Source: Rhynchospora pubera
Taxonomy: Eukaryota; Streptophyta; Magnoliopsida; Poales; Cyperaceae
Assembly (NCBI GenBank): GCA_028095005.1
Contig: CM051460.1
Location: 290,583,074-290,647,073 of the forward strand
Direction: 5' to 3'
DNA: 64,000 bases
Position 1 is the first letter of the stretch. Each line of letters opens with the position of its first letter. Shown in pieces: positions 32,930 to 43,675 of the stretch. The notes beneath the pieces were generated by a model. That model was not told the DNA's origin. It worked only from the letters and a program-made list of their open reading frames with translations, and searched no databases. The translations under genes were made by a program, and so were the position numbers.

Positions 32930-33103
32930 GTGAAGCATATGTTTTTTCATTCTAGAGAAAGAGACCGGAGTTACCAAGGTGATGGACTACTGGTACTCTC
33001 GTGTATGTTCTACCACCTAGCTACTGACTACTGAGTACTGAAGATTATTCGACATAGGAAGTTCAGTATATTGCGGAGGCTTCTGGTTCTGGATATATCC
33101 TGA
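32930..33103 (+). pseudogene. F-box/DUF295 gene fragment, array member 5
   Basis: It contains only the middle of the propeller region: GAAGCATATGTTTTTTCATT, GAGACCGGAGTTACCAAGGT, GGTACTCTCGTGTATGTTCT, TGAAGATTATTCGACATAGG and a final GGTTCTGGATATATCCTGA. The last phrase and the AAGCATATGT spelling are shared with fragment 2 rather than with the intact genes, so fragments 2 and 5 descend from one already damaged copy. Confidence 0.75.
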
Positions 33104-34093
33104 CACAAAAAGGAAAAAAAAATGCTCCAAAATAAAAATGGAAATATTTCTAAATGACCAAGGCTCATGAGACATCCTCATGTTTATGTGTCATACAAGT
33201 TCAAATATGTAGCGTGTTCTCTCTCCTCCTTTTCTCCATCGTAAGAAAATAATAGAGCCGAGAATCTTTGTTTCATACCTACCATTTAGTTACAAACATA
33301 TTACTTTGCCAATTTTGAACAACGCATCATAAAATTATCAAAATAATGATCTTGAAATAAACAGAGCATGTATTTGACAAATTTTAACTAGTTTAAAAAA
33401 AAATAAGGTACCCACTAAACTTTATCAAAATATTCAAACTTTATTCCATATAATATGACACATAAGCAATAAGAATATGTTAGATAATTTAATTGCATAT
33501 CACGCATTAAATTAATCAACTGACTCGTTCCGTCAGACTTTACATGCCACCGATATTGTTACCTATGCAACGATTGCACTGGTGAGTATTCGTTTTCTGT
33601 AAACCAAATTTAAATGAGAAGATAACATTTTCTAATGCCCATCTACCATTTGATGCATCGTGCATTTAACATATCTAAATTTTCTTTCTCAATCTCTCCC
33701 TCCATCAACCGAAAAAAAGTAAATTATAAAGAGTTCAATTTAGGCAGAAAATCAGATTGCCATTCAGCACAGAAAAAGAAAAAGAGCTATATATATGGTG
33801 ACATTCATTTTTACGCCTGAAAATTTTAGAAAATTTATTATTAGAACATCATAAAAATAGGCAACTCTAAATTCTCATCTCTCTCAAATGCCTACTCCAG
33901 AGCCTCGTGAAAAAACCTTTCTTACCTTTTGGAGTGTTGTGATAAATTCAAAAGTCAGCTCCGGATTAAGTCTTTTGCTGCATTTCATTTATTTTGATCG
34001 GAAAATCGAAAATCGAAAATCGAATCAAGCAGTTTTATGATCTAACTTGCAATATCTTTCGACATTTCAAAGAAACACACCAGTTTTGATGGC
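33104..34093. promoter_or_regulatory. Spacer and 5' flank of F-box copy 6
   Basis: 33160-33310 aligns with the downstream flank of copy 3 at 25560-25700. From about 33660 the sequence aligns with the upstream blocks of the other copies (CAACCGAAAAAAAGTAAATT, CTATATATATGGTGACATTC, TTTATTATTAGAACATCATA), and the last 60 bp matches copy 4 (TTTCAAAGAAACACACCAGT). Confidence 0.55.
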
Positions 34094-35146
34094 ATGAGGG
34101 CAAAGGGAACTCTAGAAAGGGATTGGTCTTCTCTTCTCCCAGAAGTGCTGAATTTCATTGCCAAAAATCTCAGCGAAGTCTCTGATTTTGTTCGATTTCG
34201 TGCAGTTTGCAAAGCATGGCGCCTCTCTACCCCGATCACCGACCTATCCCCCAAGTTCCCCTGGATTCTTGTGTACGAATCTAATAAACAAGATTTGGAG
34301 TGCTACTCCATATTATCTAACAAACTCTACATCATCCATGCTCCAAAATGTCTCAACTGCCTATGGGGAACATCAGGAGGGTATGCACTTGACTCATTTA
34401 CCAAACAAGATAAGCCTTTTCTTCTCAATCCGCTAAACAATCATGAAATTCACCTCCCAGATATTGATTTTAATTATTATTATCGGGAGTTCTATTTATG
34501 GAAAAATCAAATGGAAAAATTTGTAGTGTGTTGTGTATATTGCGACCCAAGTTGGATCCGTTGGAAATTGGGTTTCTGGCAACTTGGGCAGAATAACTGG
34601 TGTCAATTGAACTTAGAATTGGGCTCTTTACCCCGCTGGATTTTCTATCTCAAGAATATGTTTTTCATTGTAGAGAGGGAGACTGGAGTTACCAAGGCTA
34701 TTGATATGGATACTGGTACTCTAGTTTATGTTATACCACCCGCGGAAGAGTATTCGACAGAGGATGATCAGTATATGGCGGAGGCTTCGGGAGATATCTT
34801 CAGAGTTATAGTGCGCTCTCCAGGTTTTTACTTCTCTCAGTTCTCTGAACGGATTGATGTGTACCAACTTGATGCAGACAAAATTGGTTCACCGTGTTGG
34901 GTCAAGGTTACCAGCATTGGCAATCGAGCATTATTTATTGACTGGCATATCTTGATACTTACAGCCAATGACTTTACTGGGATTAAAAGGAACAGCATCT
35001 ACTTCTTTGTGTATAAAGAAGACCACACAGAATGTGGTGTCAAGAGGATGGACATAGAGACTGGTGCAGTGGAACATCTCCCAAGGTCTATCAAAAAACC
35101 AGGATACTGGTTTGTCCCTGATTTATGTGAAATATCTGATCACTGA
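34094..35146 (+). CDS. F-box protein with DUF295/KIB-type propeller, array member 6 (intact)
   Basis: The 350-residue intronless frame starts at ATGAGGGCAAAGG, aligned with the starts of copies 1, 3 and 4. The F-box lies at about residues 10-46 (DWSSLLPEVLNFIAKNLSEV, FVRFRAVCKAWRLST). The DUF295/KIB propeller follows (FPWILVYESN, LLNPLNNHEIHLPDI, NNWCQLNLELGS, GTLVYVIPPAEEYS, WVKVTSIGNRALFIDW, MDIETGAVEHLP, PGYWFVPDL). By family it should bind an SKP1-type adaptor through the F-box and present an unknown substrate. It differs from copy 3 mainly in the propeller loops around residues 85-110 and 130-160, where a substrate-recognition module would be expected to vary. The C-terminus is slightly longer (DLCEISDH). 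Confidence 0.92.
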   Translation: MRAKGTLERDWSSLLPEVLNFIAKNLSEVSDFVRFRAVCKAWRLSTPITDLSPKFPWILVYESNKQDLECYSILSNKLYIIHAPKCLNCLWGTSGGYALDSFTKQDKPFLLNPLNNHEIHLPDIDFNYYYREFYLWKNQMEKFVVCCVYCDPSWIRWKLGFWQLGQNNWCQLNLELGSLPRWIFYLKNMFFIVERETGVTKAIDMDTGTLVYVIPPAEEYSTEDDQYMAEASGDIFRVIVRSPGFYFSQFSERIDVYQLDADKIGSPCWVKVTSIGNRALFIDWHILILTANDFTGIKRNSIYFFVYKEDHTECGVKRMDIETGAVEHLPRSIKKPGYWFVPDLCEISDH

Positions 35147-35384
35147 GATATTATTATTTTCAGTGTAATTGGCAAAAAATGATCTTCTAATTTTATGTTA
35201 AATTGTTTGATTGCTAATATATGTCGAACTTTGCATTTTCGTTTTTTTGTCGTTAATTTTATTTATTATTTTTTTTTTTTGCAACTTTCTTACTTATGTA
35301 TATGTCTATATGATCAGCTAGGTAAGTACATTTGATATCTTGTGTTATTTAATGCTATCTTACCATCCGGGGACATTATATTTT
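35147..35384. other. 3' flank of F-box copy 6
   Basis: It aligns with the flanks of copies 3 and 4 (AAATTGTTTGATTGCTAATA, TATATGATCAGCTAGGTAAG, CTATCTTACCATCCGGGGAC). It preserves a second uninterrupted version of the solo-LTR target site. Confidence 0.6.
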
Positions 35385-35760
35385 GAAGAAATACTTAGAT
35401 TTCAATATATAGGGCGGATGGAATCCATCTCATATGATTGTTCTCTTGTTTCAAATTTTGGACGAGTAATTCAAACCGTGTAATTTATTCTTCTTATTGA
35501 AAACTTGTAAAAAACCAAATTTTATATTTTTCAAATTTATTTGCTATTTTTTTTAAAAAAAATTTTAGAACATCCATGATACAAACATACTGGACCCTCA
35601 AATAACAATGATTTTGAAAATGAAAATAGTATAAATTTTGAAAAAAAAAATGTAAATTTTGTTATGAGTTTTTATATGGAGAAAAAATTGAACAGTTCAA
35701 CTCGATCGTTTGAAATTTGAAATGTGAGAACAATCGTATTAGACGAACCAATATATGTTG
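35385..35760. mobile_element. Foldback MITE, diverged relative of family A
   Basis: It is internally inverted: CATATGATTGTTCTC on the left, GAGAACAATCGTATTAG on the right, with TTTCAAATTTTGGACGAGTA answered by GATCGTTTGAAATTTGAAAT. The order of motifs matches 27139-27543. Termini are decayed. Confidence 0.5.
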
Positions 35761-35788
35761 AAAAATGAAAACAACTGTTTAGATTGTT

Positions 35789-36062
35789 TTTTTTTTTTTG
35801 GACAGACCAGGTAGCGGCTACCAGGTAAAAAGAAAAAGCAAAAGGCAATAAAAAGAAAAGTAAAAAACTAGAGGAGCACTGCTCCTGAAACTAAAGCAGA
35901 CTCTTGTCAAGCTCCTTAGCAGTGATTCATAAAATAGCGTTGCCTCCCCGATGATCCAATCATGTATCGCACCAAGCAAACGAGACTCCTGTCTGAAAAT
36001 TCGGTTGTTGCGTTCAAGCCAGATCCTTCACAAAGCTGTTGCTATTGAAGTTTTTTTTGGAA
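35789..36062 (-). mobile_element. 5'-truncated LINE with perfect 16-bp target duplication
   Basis: The flanks are exact 16-bp repeats AACTGTTTAGATTGTT (35773-35788 and 36063-36078). The T run at about 35787-35800 is the poly(A) tail on the minus strand. Translated on that strand, the body reads RIWLERNNRIFRQESRLLGA, then IHDWIIGEATLFYESLLRSL, matching the C-terminal region of plant LINE open frame 2 (WxxWxERNxRIF). Only the last roughly 270 bp was inserted, typical of target-primed reverse transcription that stopped early. Confidence 0.88.
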
Positions 36063-36078
36063 AACTGTTTAGATTGTT

Positions 36079-36265
36079 GTTTAAAAGGTACACGAAATTG
36101 GTGCAGCAATTGTACTAGTGCTATCATATTCATACAACATCCCTTAGAAGAATTGAAGAAATAGAAGACTGAAATTTATAATGGAATAGCATACGGCCCA
36201 TAGGCCGTTTTCTAATTTGGACCAGTGCGTCTCTAAGTTAAAAATCTAACGTGGAATTTTAAAAA
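36079..36265. other. Spacer, no feature seen
   Basis: Short unremarkable sequence between the LINE and the low-complexity repeat region. Confidence 0.5.
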
Positions 36266-37560
36266 GGTAATTACTACTTACCATCCAATTGGATGTCATC
36301 CGTGTCATCCACAGAGGAGCGCGTCTTTAATTTTTCGCTCCGCTCAATCTTTCCGTGCCTCTTCCTCCCCTCCCCTCCCCTCCCCTCCCCTCCCCTCCCC
36401 TCCCTCCCCCCTCTCTTTAGCGCTCTTATCCCCTCCCTCTCCTCTCCCTCCATCCCTTCTTTTAGTTCGCCTCTTTCCTCCTTCTTTGCACTGATCTTTC
36501 TTTTCTGAGTAACGCCTATCACTTCTTACTTCTCCCTAATAATTTAACGTACTGTGACACTTAGAAACACTAAAGGATTATTTAATACGAATAAGTGTTC
36601 AACTTGTTGTAACAAAGTAGTATCTAAAGTTTATTAGTAGTACTAAGAGAGTATCTAATGGATGTAACTATTCAATTTATTTTTTATATATGTTCAATTT
36701 ATTGTCACTTTTTATATTTTTGTATGAATCAACATGTTTGCTACATATGTTTAATTTATGTTCAATTTTTATTTTTTGTATGAGTCCAAATTGTTTGTTA
36801 TATATGTTCATTTTATTTATTATATTTGTTCATTTTATATATCATATCTGTTAATTTTTTTTACATTTCACTTTTATTTGTTAAATCTGTGCAATTTATC
36901 GGTAACATCTGTTCAATTTATTTGTTATATATGTTCAATTAGTTGTTATATATGTTCAGTTTATTTATTATGTATGCCAATTAGATATGTTCGCTTTTAA
37001 TTGTTAAATCTGTGCAATTTATCGGTAACATCTGTTCAATTTATTTGCTATTTATGCTCAATTAGTTGTTATATATGTTCAGTTTATTTATTATGTATGT
37101 TAACTTTGTTCTTGTATATATACATTTTGATTATATGTTCTTATTATCTTCGTATATTTTCAATTTATTGTTGTATATGTTCATTTAAAAAAGAACAAGA
37201 TAAAGTGCACATGTTAGGAACAAAGGTGGAGTTCATAAGGAAAAAAAATCTGACGGAAAGAAGGAGAGGAGATGAGGCAGAGAAAAGAAAGTGTGATGAA
37301 TTGAAGGAGAGAAGATGGAAGAAGAAGAGAAGGAGAGACAGGGAAAAAGAAACGTGAGATAGGGTGAGGAAAGGGAGAACCCGAGGGAGGGAAGGAAGAG
37401 CGTGAGAGAAAGAGAGAAGGGAGTGCGAGAGAAAGAGGAAAGGGGTGCGAGAGAGACTGGGAGCGCGAGGGAGATGGAGGGAAGGGATCGCGAGGGGAGG
37501 GAAGGGACTTGGATGACGCGGATGATTTTTCGCTGGATGACGGTTATCAGCTCTGATTTC
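36266..37560. repeat. Dispersed repeat with pyrimidine tract, TGTTCAATTTATT repeats and purine tract
   Basis: It begins GGTAATTACTACTTACCATC and TGTCATCCGTGTCATCC, almost the same as the repeat entering the window at 63826. A C/T-rich block (36340-36510) follows, then about 500 bp of irregular tandem ATATGTTCAATTTATT repeats (36680-37180), then a G/A-rich block (37225-37510) ending GGATGACGCGGATGATTTTT. The two flanking blocks are roughly complementary in composition, so the unit looks like a large inverted-repeat element. The open frames in it are compositional artefacts. Confidence 0.55.
36362..36411. repeat. (CCCCT)n microsatellite, G4-type on the minus strand
   Basis: About eight CCCCT units in tandem. 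The minus strand reads (GGGGA)n, a pattern with four-base G runs separated by one base, compatible with a G-quadruplex. Confidence 0.9.
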
Positions 37561-37899
37561 AAAAATATATATAAATAAAAATAAAAATTGAACATCTATC
37601 TTTTTTTTTTTTGGAAATTACTATCTGCAATCGGAAAAAAACCGTATGGAGCAATAGCTCCAGCACGCCATTGCTCTTAATAGTGGGCACCTTCACTTAG
37701 GGTCTACTCCAGAAACAAGAGAGAAGAAGAAGAGTAAGAAAAGGGAGTGCAAGGGAACAAAGAGAGATACATCCTAAATTTGGAAGTAATCTTGTTTACT
37801 CTTTTTTTTTCACATTTTTATAGAGGGGTTCACCTTCATTCCTCCTCGTTCTCTTTGGTTTCCTTTCAAATTTTTTATTTTGGAGCAGGTTAACTGGTT
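37561..37899. other. Spacer, no gene
   Basis: A/T homopolymers and short purine-rich stretches. Nothing supportable. Confidence 0.5.
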
Positions 37900-38775
37900 T
37901 AGGCAGAATTTGGTCAGTAACCTTCTCCTTCACCCTCCTCCGTTAATCTCTTCTAGAGCAGACCCTTAGTGTTATCTCTCTCCCCTCACTTCTCTACTCC
38001 CCCCTCACCCAAGTGTTATTTTCGCTCCTCCCCTCTTTTTGACAAAGCGGTGAGTACCTTTTTCTCACTCTCTTCGGTTTCTTATGTGTTTCCTTTCGTT
38101 CTCTTATATGTTCACTTTGTTTCTTATATATGTCACTTTTGTTGTTACAAGTGTTTATTTTATTTTATTATATCAGTTTATGATGTTATATATGTTCATT
38201 TTGTTTACTGCATATGTTCGATTTAGTTATTATAAGTGTATACTTTATTTTGTTTAAACTGTTCATTTTTTCTGTATTTAGCATTAAACTTTATGTTTTA
38301 TACCAATTAAATTTATTATTATAGATGTTTGCTTTGTTTGTCATGTTAGTTCACTTTGTTATTATAATTTATAAATGTTCACTTTATTTGTTTAATCTAT
38401 TTATTTTATGTGTGTTTTGCATTATTGTTGTATATGTTCACTTTGTTTGTTTTTTGTGGTCATTTTATTGTTATATATGTTCATTTTGATAACGCGTCAT
38501 AGTTCATATGGTTAAAATCATGCGCCAAAGTTCACATGGAGACAGAGGGAAGAAGATGAAGGAGAGAGTAGGAAAGGGGAGGGACTGGATATAGGGAAGG
38601 AGATGGAGGACACAACGGGAAAGAGAGAAAAGGTCTAAGGAGAGAGGCGGAAGCGAAGGGAAGGAGATCGTAAGAGAGACGACGAGGGAGAGACACGTGA
38701 TTTTTCTTTTTTTTTTCCTTCAGAATGATGGCATGAGATGGCATTTTTACCGATGACACTTATCATTTTTAATTT
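37900..38775. repeat. Second repeat of the same composite type
   Basis: It has the same order as 36266-37560: C/T-rich block (37920-38040), irregular ATATGTTCACTTTGTTTGTT repeats (38080-38490), G/A-rich block (38535-38700), then GATGGCATTTTTACCGATGA. It appears to be a diverged or truncated copy. No gene. Confidence 0.5.
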
Positions 38776-40559
38776 TTTTAAGATGTCAGCCGTATACGTT
38801 ATTATTGCATTATTTTGCGTTTAAAAAATTATATTGCAAAACTTTCTTAAAAGAAAATTAAAGTATTCAAATAACCATACGCTTTCGGTCAATAAAAAAA
38901 ATATTTAACTATGGGAGTTGAATTGGTGGAAATTTAATCCCCTCAAATTTCACTTTGAAATCCAATAAAAAACCAATTGGAGAGAATTGATGGAGAGCGT
39001 CCGATCATCTTTATTTGTGGTTACGGATGAACTCCATTCAATTCCTTTCGTCACTCACCCGATAATGAATTCCATTTCAAAATCAAATCAATTCCAATCA
39101 AATCTGTTTTGAAACTCTTCCCGATGAGAGCCGATGTTTTCTTGTTAACTGAACATATCCAATCTTACCTCCAACCGTCAAGTTTCACGGAGCTCCGTCC
39201 AATACCGGTGATACAATTAACCACTCAAGGGGGTTAGCACAGAGAATCTGAAACTAACTCCGGCGGACTCATTGCGTATTTGCGCCAAAGCAAAATTTTA
39301 GTATTTCACTATCCCGCTCCAAATTGCAGCCCCAAATTTTGAACTTCCCCAAAAATTTTTGATCCCCGCCTCCACCTGAACAGGCGTATATACTACAGGT
39401 CCCCACATTATACCCCCAATTCATATAATTTAAACAAAATAATGTATTATGTGAGAAACAGCAATTGAGAACATGAGATATTAAATTAACTTGAAATGGC
39501 TCAAATCCTATCTGAGGTTTCAGGATTTTAATTGGGAAAATTTATTAGACACATCTAATTTGGCAATTTTACTTTTAATTAATTGTTATTGCATATATTG
39601 GGTTAATCTGAATGAGTTGTAGAGTTGACCAAAAGTAATTATAGATCCATCATCACTTTATGTTTTCACACAAAACTCACTCGTTTCATGACACGTCCTT
39701 TTCCAACATTTGTTCCGCCCTTTTATGCAGACTTCAGCTTATTTTATTAATCAAATATCGAGTAATCCATCCTATAATCTCTTTTGAAGTTAAAAGAAAT
39801 CAACAGATTTATGGTGTATCTATTATTAGACATAACCGATGTAATGAATTATCTAAATCCAAAACAAATTTTGACTTTTTTGACACGTCAAAACTTACTG
39901 TTAGGCGCTTAAAAAGAAATAAAAGATCTTTTTTGGAGCTGGGAAAAAGAGAAACTTTTGGGTACGTGTAATATATTCACATGTTTCCTTCCCATCGCTA
40001 TCCGCTCTCTCAGGGAATAAACAGATAAACGGATAAACCCAGTTTATGGGCTCAGACATGGACAAATTGTGAAAATTCGGCTATGTGGTCCCACATGTCC
40101 GAGAGATCATGTAAAGTTGTCTCGTGAACCACGTCCTTGTTCAATATTTGCCAAGAGTGGATCTAGTCTGGGAGTGGATTGCTGTTGCGGATCCCAAGAT
40201 TAAATTGTTACACGCGGAGCATGTGATAGGCATCTATTCCTCTAGAATTCTTCTGTAGAATTACGATATTCTCTTCTATGGAATTACTCTTCTTGTTATT
40301 TATTATTAAAAAGTATAGGAAAAGAATTAAATGCTTATCATGAAAATATGAAAAATAAAATCAATAATTAAAGGAAAATAATTATCAAATTAGCTGATGC
40401 AAAAAAGTATATTGTTGAATACTTAGCATGATAACAAGGTTCGACTTCTTTATAGAAAATAAATTAATTTATATATATAATAAATAAATAGTCAGATTTT
40501 TTTAACATAATTTTTTAATATATAATTGGTACAATAAAATGGTAAACTTATTTCTGGCA
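38776..40559. other. Intergenic, no supported gene
   Basis: Mixed sequence, less AT-rich around 39150-39400. The 103-residue plus-strand frame at 39660-39971 has no recognisable domain and an unremarkable composition; I do not call it. Confidence 0.5.
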
Positions 40560-41170
40560 GATATTTTTTTTGAAAAATAGCTATCCGAAACGAGATAGCC
40601 TGCATGCTTTACTGATGTAAGAAAAAGTCAAACAAAAGGTAATCACCGGTGGTGATTAGAAGTAAAGAAAAAAATGTGCAGAAAAAAGAAACTCCAATTT
40701 ACATCCAAGCATTACCAACTTACTACAGGGACTACATCCTAAACAACAAAATTTCAAAGAGTACCAAAAACTAGACTTTAATTTCCCAGCAGATCCTCAT
40801 CTTCTGTCATATCAACTCCTCCCGTACCAGCCCCTTGCCCTATACCGATACCCGCATGTCCATCACTTCCCTGACTTTCTTGATTTGCATTGATGTTCTT
40901 GATGCCATTTTTTTTCTGTATGAAATGTTGTTCCAAGCCTCTAGTATTTTCTGTCTAAATATGTAATAAATTTAATGCTGAAAATGTGATTGAAATGAAA
41001 GATTTGCTATCCAGAAGAGTAAAGTGATCTTATTTCTTTCATTCCAAACTTCCAAAGAGACCACATCCAAGCTATCATTCAAAAAATTAACGATTCCAGA
41101 GATGCTGTCTGCCTTGGCAAGTTCTCTGAGCGCGGCGTATGTTTTCGAATACACCAAGCGTACGATAAAT
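40560..41170 (-). mobile_element. LINE 3'-end remnant upstream of DEK
   Basis: On the minus strand a frame at 41157-40972 reads RELAKADSISGIVNFLNDSL and SLEVWNERNKITLLF, the usual C-terminal pattern of plant LINE open frame 2. A T run near 40562-40571 would be the poly(A) tail. A hydrophilic Gly/Asp-rich stretch lies between (SQESQGSDGHAGIGI). No target duplication was found. It ends about 160 bp before the DEK start codon. Confidence 0.6.
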
Positions 41171-41274
41171 AATACAATTTAGTATTATATTAATTTCAAA
41201 AATGTCATTGTTTTTCGTCTGACCTCACACACTGTTTCCATTTCGAGAAAAAAAAAGAGAAAACCCAACCTAGC

Positions 41275-41282
41275 TAGGGTTT
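41275..41282 (+). promoter_or_regulatory. Telo-box in the DEK 5' leader region
   Basis: TAGGGTTT lies 47 bp before the DEK start codon, and an inverted AAACCC lies just upstream (AAACCCAACCTAGCTAGGGT). Telo-boxes (AAACCCTA on either strand) are common near transcription starts of plant housekeeping and ribosomal-protein genes, which fits a general chromatin protein. Confidence 0.55.
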
Positions 41283-41328
41283 TACTACTCTCCTCTCATC
41301 TCTGACACTCTCTCCACTCGATCCAACA

Positions 41329-43622
41329 ATGGTGGAGCCTGAGACTCAAGAGGCGAAGCGGGCCAAGGAGGGATCTGAATCCAAAGATCCCGTTGAAGAT
41401 TCTGACACCTCGAAGCCCGATCATGGCGACAAGGCGTCGGAGGAGAAAGAGGAGCCGAAAGAGAAGAGGAAGCGGGGTAGGAAGAAGAAAGATGAGGTAG
41501 AAGCGAAGGAGGAGGTGAAAGAGGTGAAAGAGGAAGAGAAGAAAGGGAAGGGGAAAGGGAAGAAGGCGAAGAAGGAAAGTGAACCAGTGGAGCGGAAGGA
41601 AGGAGAGAGAAGAACATCTAGAGAGAGGAAGGCTGTGGAGAGGTTCTCTATTCCTGGTTCTCCGAAAGGCGGCTCTGGTAAAAAGGGAATTTCTATTGTT
41701 CAGGTACTGTATTTTTAATTTCATGTTTTCATGGGGGTTTTTTGCTTAATTGTTCTGGTTATTTGCTATTAATCTGGTTAGAGTTAACAGCACTGTTGTA
41801 AGTTGTGGATCTTAAATTTGTGGTATACTTAATTCAGTATCTGGTCTTATCAGGCTGTTTTGGACTAAAACGTTTGTTCCAAACTATACATTATGGACTG
41901 TGTAGTTATATGGAAAATGTTCTGTAGTTGTAGGCTCTATCAGGAGTCATAATTGAATCTTAAGATTTAGAATTGAGGAGTGAGTTACTTATTTTTTATT
42001 TTACTGTCTTATAGGGTTCTGGAACAAAACTGAAGGATATTCCAAATGGTATGGGGTTGTTCCCTTTTTTGATTTACATTTGTAGTTCAGATTTTGTTGA
42101 TAACCTGGATTTCATGCAATTGGAAAAGACAGTTTCATCAACGTTAGTTGCTTCCGCATTTTAATCTGTTTAATTTCCATTTTATGTTTGCCTGAAATTA
42201 CTGAGTAGGAAATTTATCATGAATTTGTACCAGTTTCTTTCAAGCTGTCAAAAAGAAAGGTTGACGAGACACTCCAATCCCTTCATGGTTTACTCTTTGG
42301 GAAGAGAGCTACTGTAATTTTCTATCTTTCTTATTCATACTTATAGTTGCACAGTCATAGTAAATTTCTGCGAAAATGGACATTGCAGTGCTTCGTAATT
42401 ATTGCTTAATTATGCCCCAATAGCACAGATATGACATTTGCTGGAAATTAACAATTAAGTTTACCAGTATGTTCTATGTAGTGACTGCCATTATCGAAAC
42501 ACTTTGCACTGTGCATATAACATAATTGTTTAATTATATACTGTCTGATTTCCCTAGGCTTTTCATTTGAAGAGGAATATCGTCCAGTTCTCTGGCTATG
42601 TGTGGACTGATGTAAGCCTTTTAATTAACCATGATATTGTACTTCACATATTTTAAATGGCTTACTCTTGCATTATTATCATTAAAGATCTTAAATGAGA
42701 TGCTGTTGTTGGTATTAGCTATATTGAAGCATTGAAGTGCCCAAATATGCAAATATGAATTTTTTTAATTAAACTATAGTTTTCTTGCTGGGATACTTTC
42801 TAGCCTACACCAACTTGTTTGGGACACAAAGGCTTAGTTGTTGTTGTATAGTTTTCATTACCAATGACAAATAAGGTCTAATGCGATTAATATTTTAAAA
42901 TCTGGGGTACTTTGAGGGAAAGTTGATCTTCCAGTATTTAAGATGAGAAAGTTGGACCTCAAAGAATTTTATTATTATTTTTTTGGAAACTCGAGCTTAG
43001 CTTCTCTCCACTTTTTTATTGAAATGTAAAAGTAACTCTTACAACTGACATCACTACATATCAACTTTTTATTTTGTTGACTTAAAACCCTAAACACTCA
43101 AGCACAAAATCCTTGCTTAAGACTTGACACACTGGTACCAGAAATTGATATTGATTAATTCTTTTTCAGCCTTTCTAGATTAATTTTTGCTGTGAAATAC
43201 TCCAGGACAAAAAAAAGGCTAAGATAAAGGAGAAGATTGATAAATTTCCCAAGGATAAGCTATTTGAGTTCTGTGAGCTGCTTGACATTCCTATTAGCAA
43301 AGCATCTTCCAAGAAGGTTTGCTTGCTTGGACAAACATATGTTCTTTTTTCCATAGAATGACAAAGGTGTATTTCATTTTAAAAAGTTGTCACAAGATAG
43401 GAAGTACTAGAATTTCAAGAATGGTTGGTTATTTCAGAGCTCTGGTGCTCATATCATTACTGAGAAAATTGTAGGACTTGAAGTTCCTGTTATTATAACT
43501 GACAAATGTCTTGGTTTCTGATGAAATGGTACAATTTTGTGAAATGTAGGATGAGATAAGTGGAAAATTGCTTGAATTCCTGGAGTCCCCACATGTTACC
43601 CGGGATGTTGTGCTGACTGACA

Positions 43623-43675
<53 letters not shown>

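Noticed and set aside
36274..36522. Glu/Gly/Arg-rich open frames on both strands and similar ones at 37233-37595 and 38532-38759
   Set aside because: Artefacts of the CCCCT microsatellite and purine/pyrimidine tracts.
39660..39971. A 103-residue plus-strand frame
   Set aside because: No recognisable domain, common-length chance frame in AT-rich DNA, no promoter or splice context.
41285..41724. Two antisense frames opposite DEK exon 1
   Set aside because: Shadow frames of the purine-rich sense exon, rich in Ser/Leu/Pro only.
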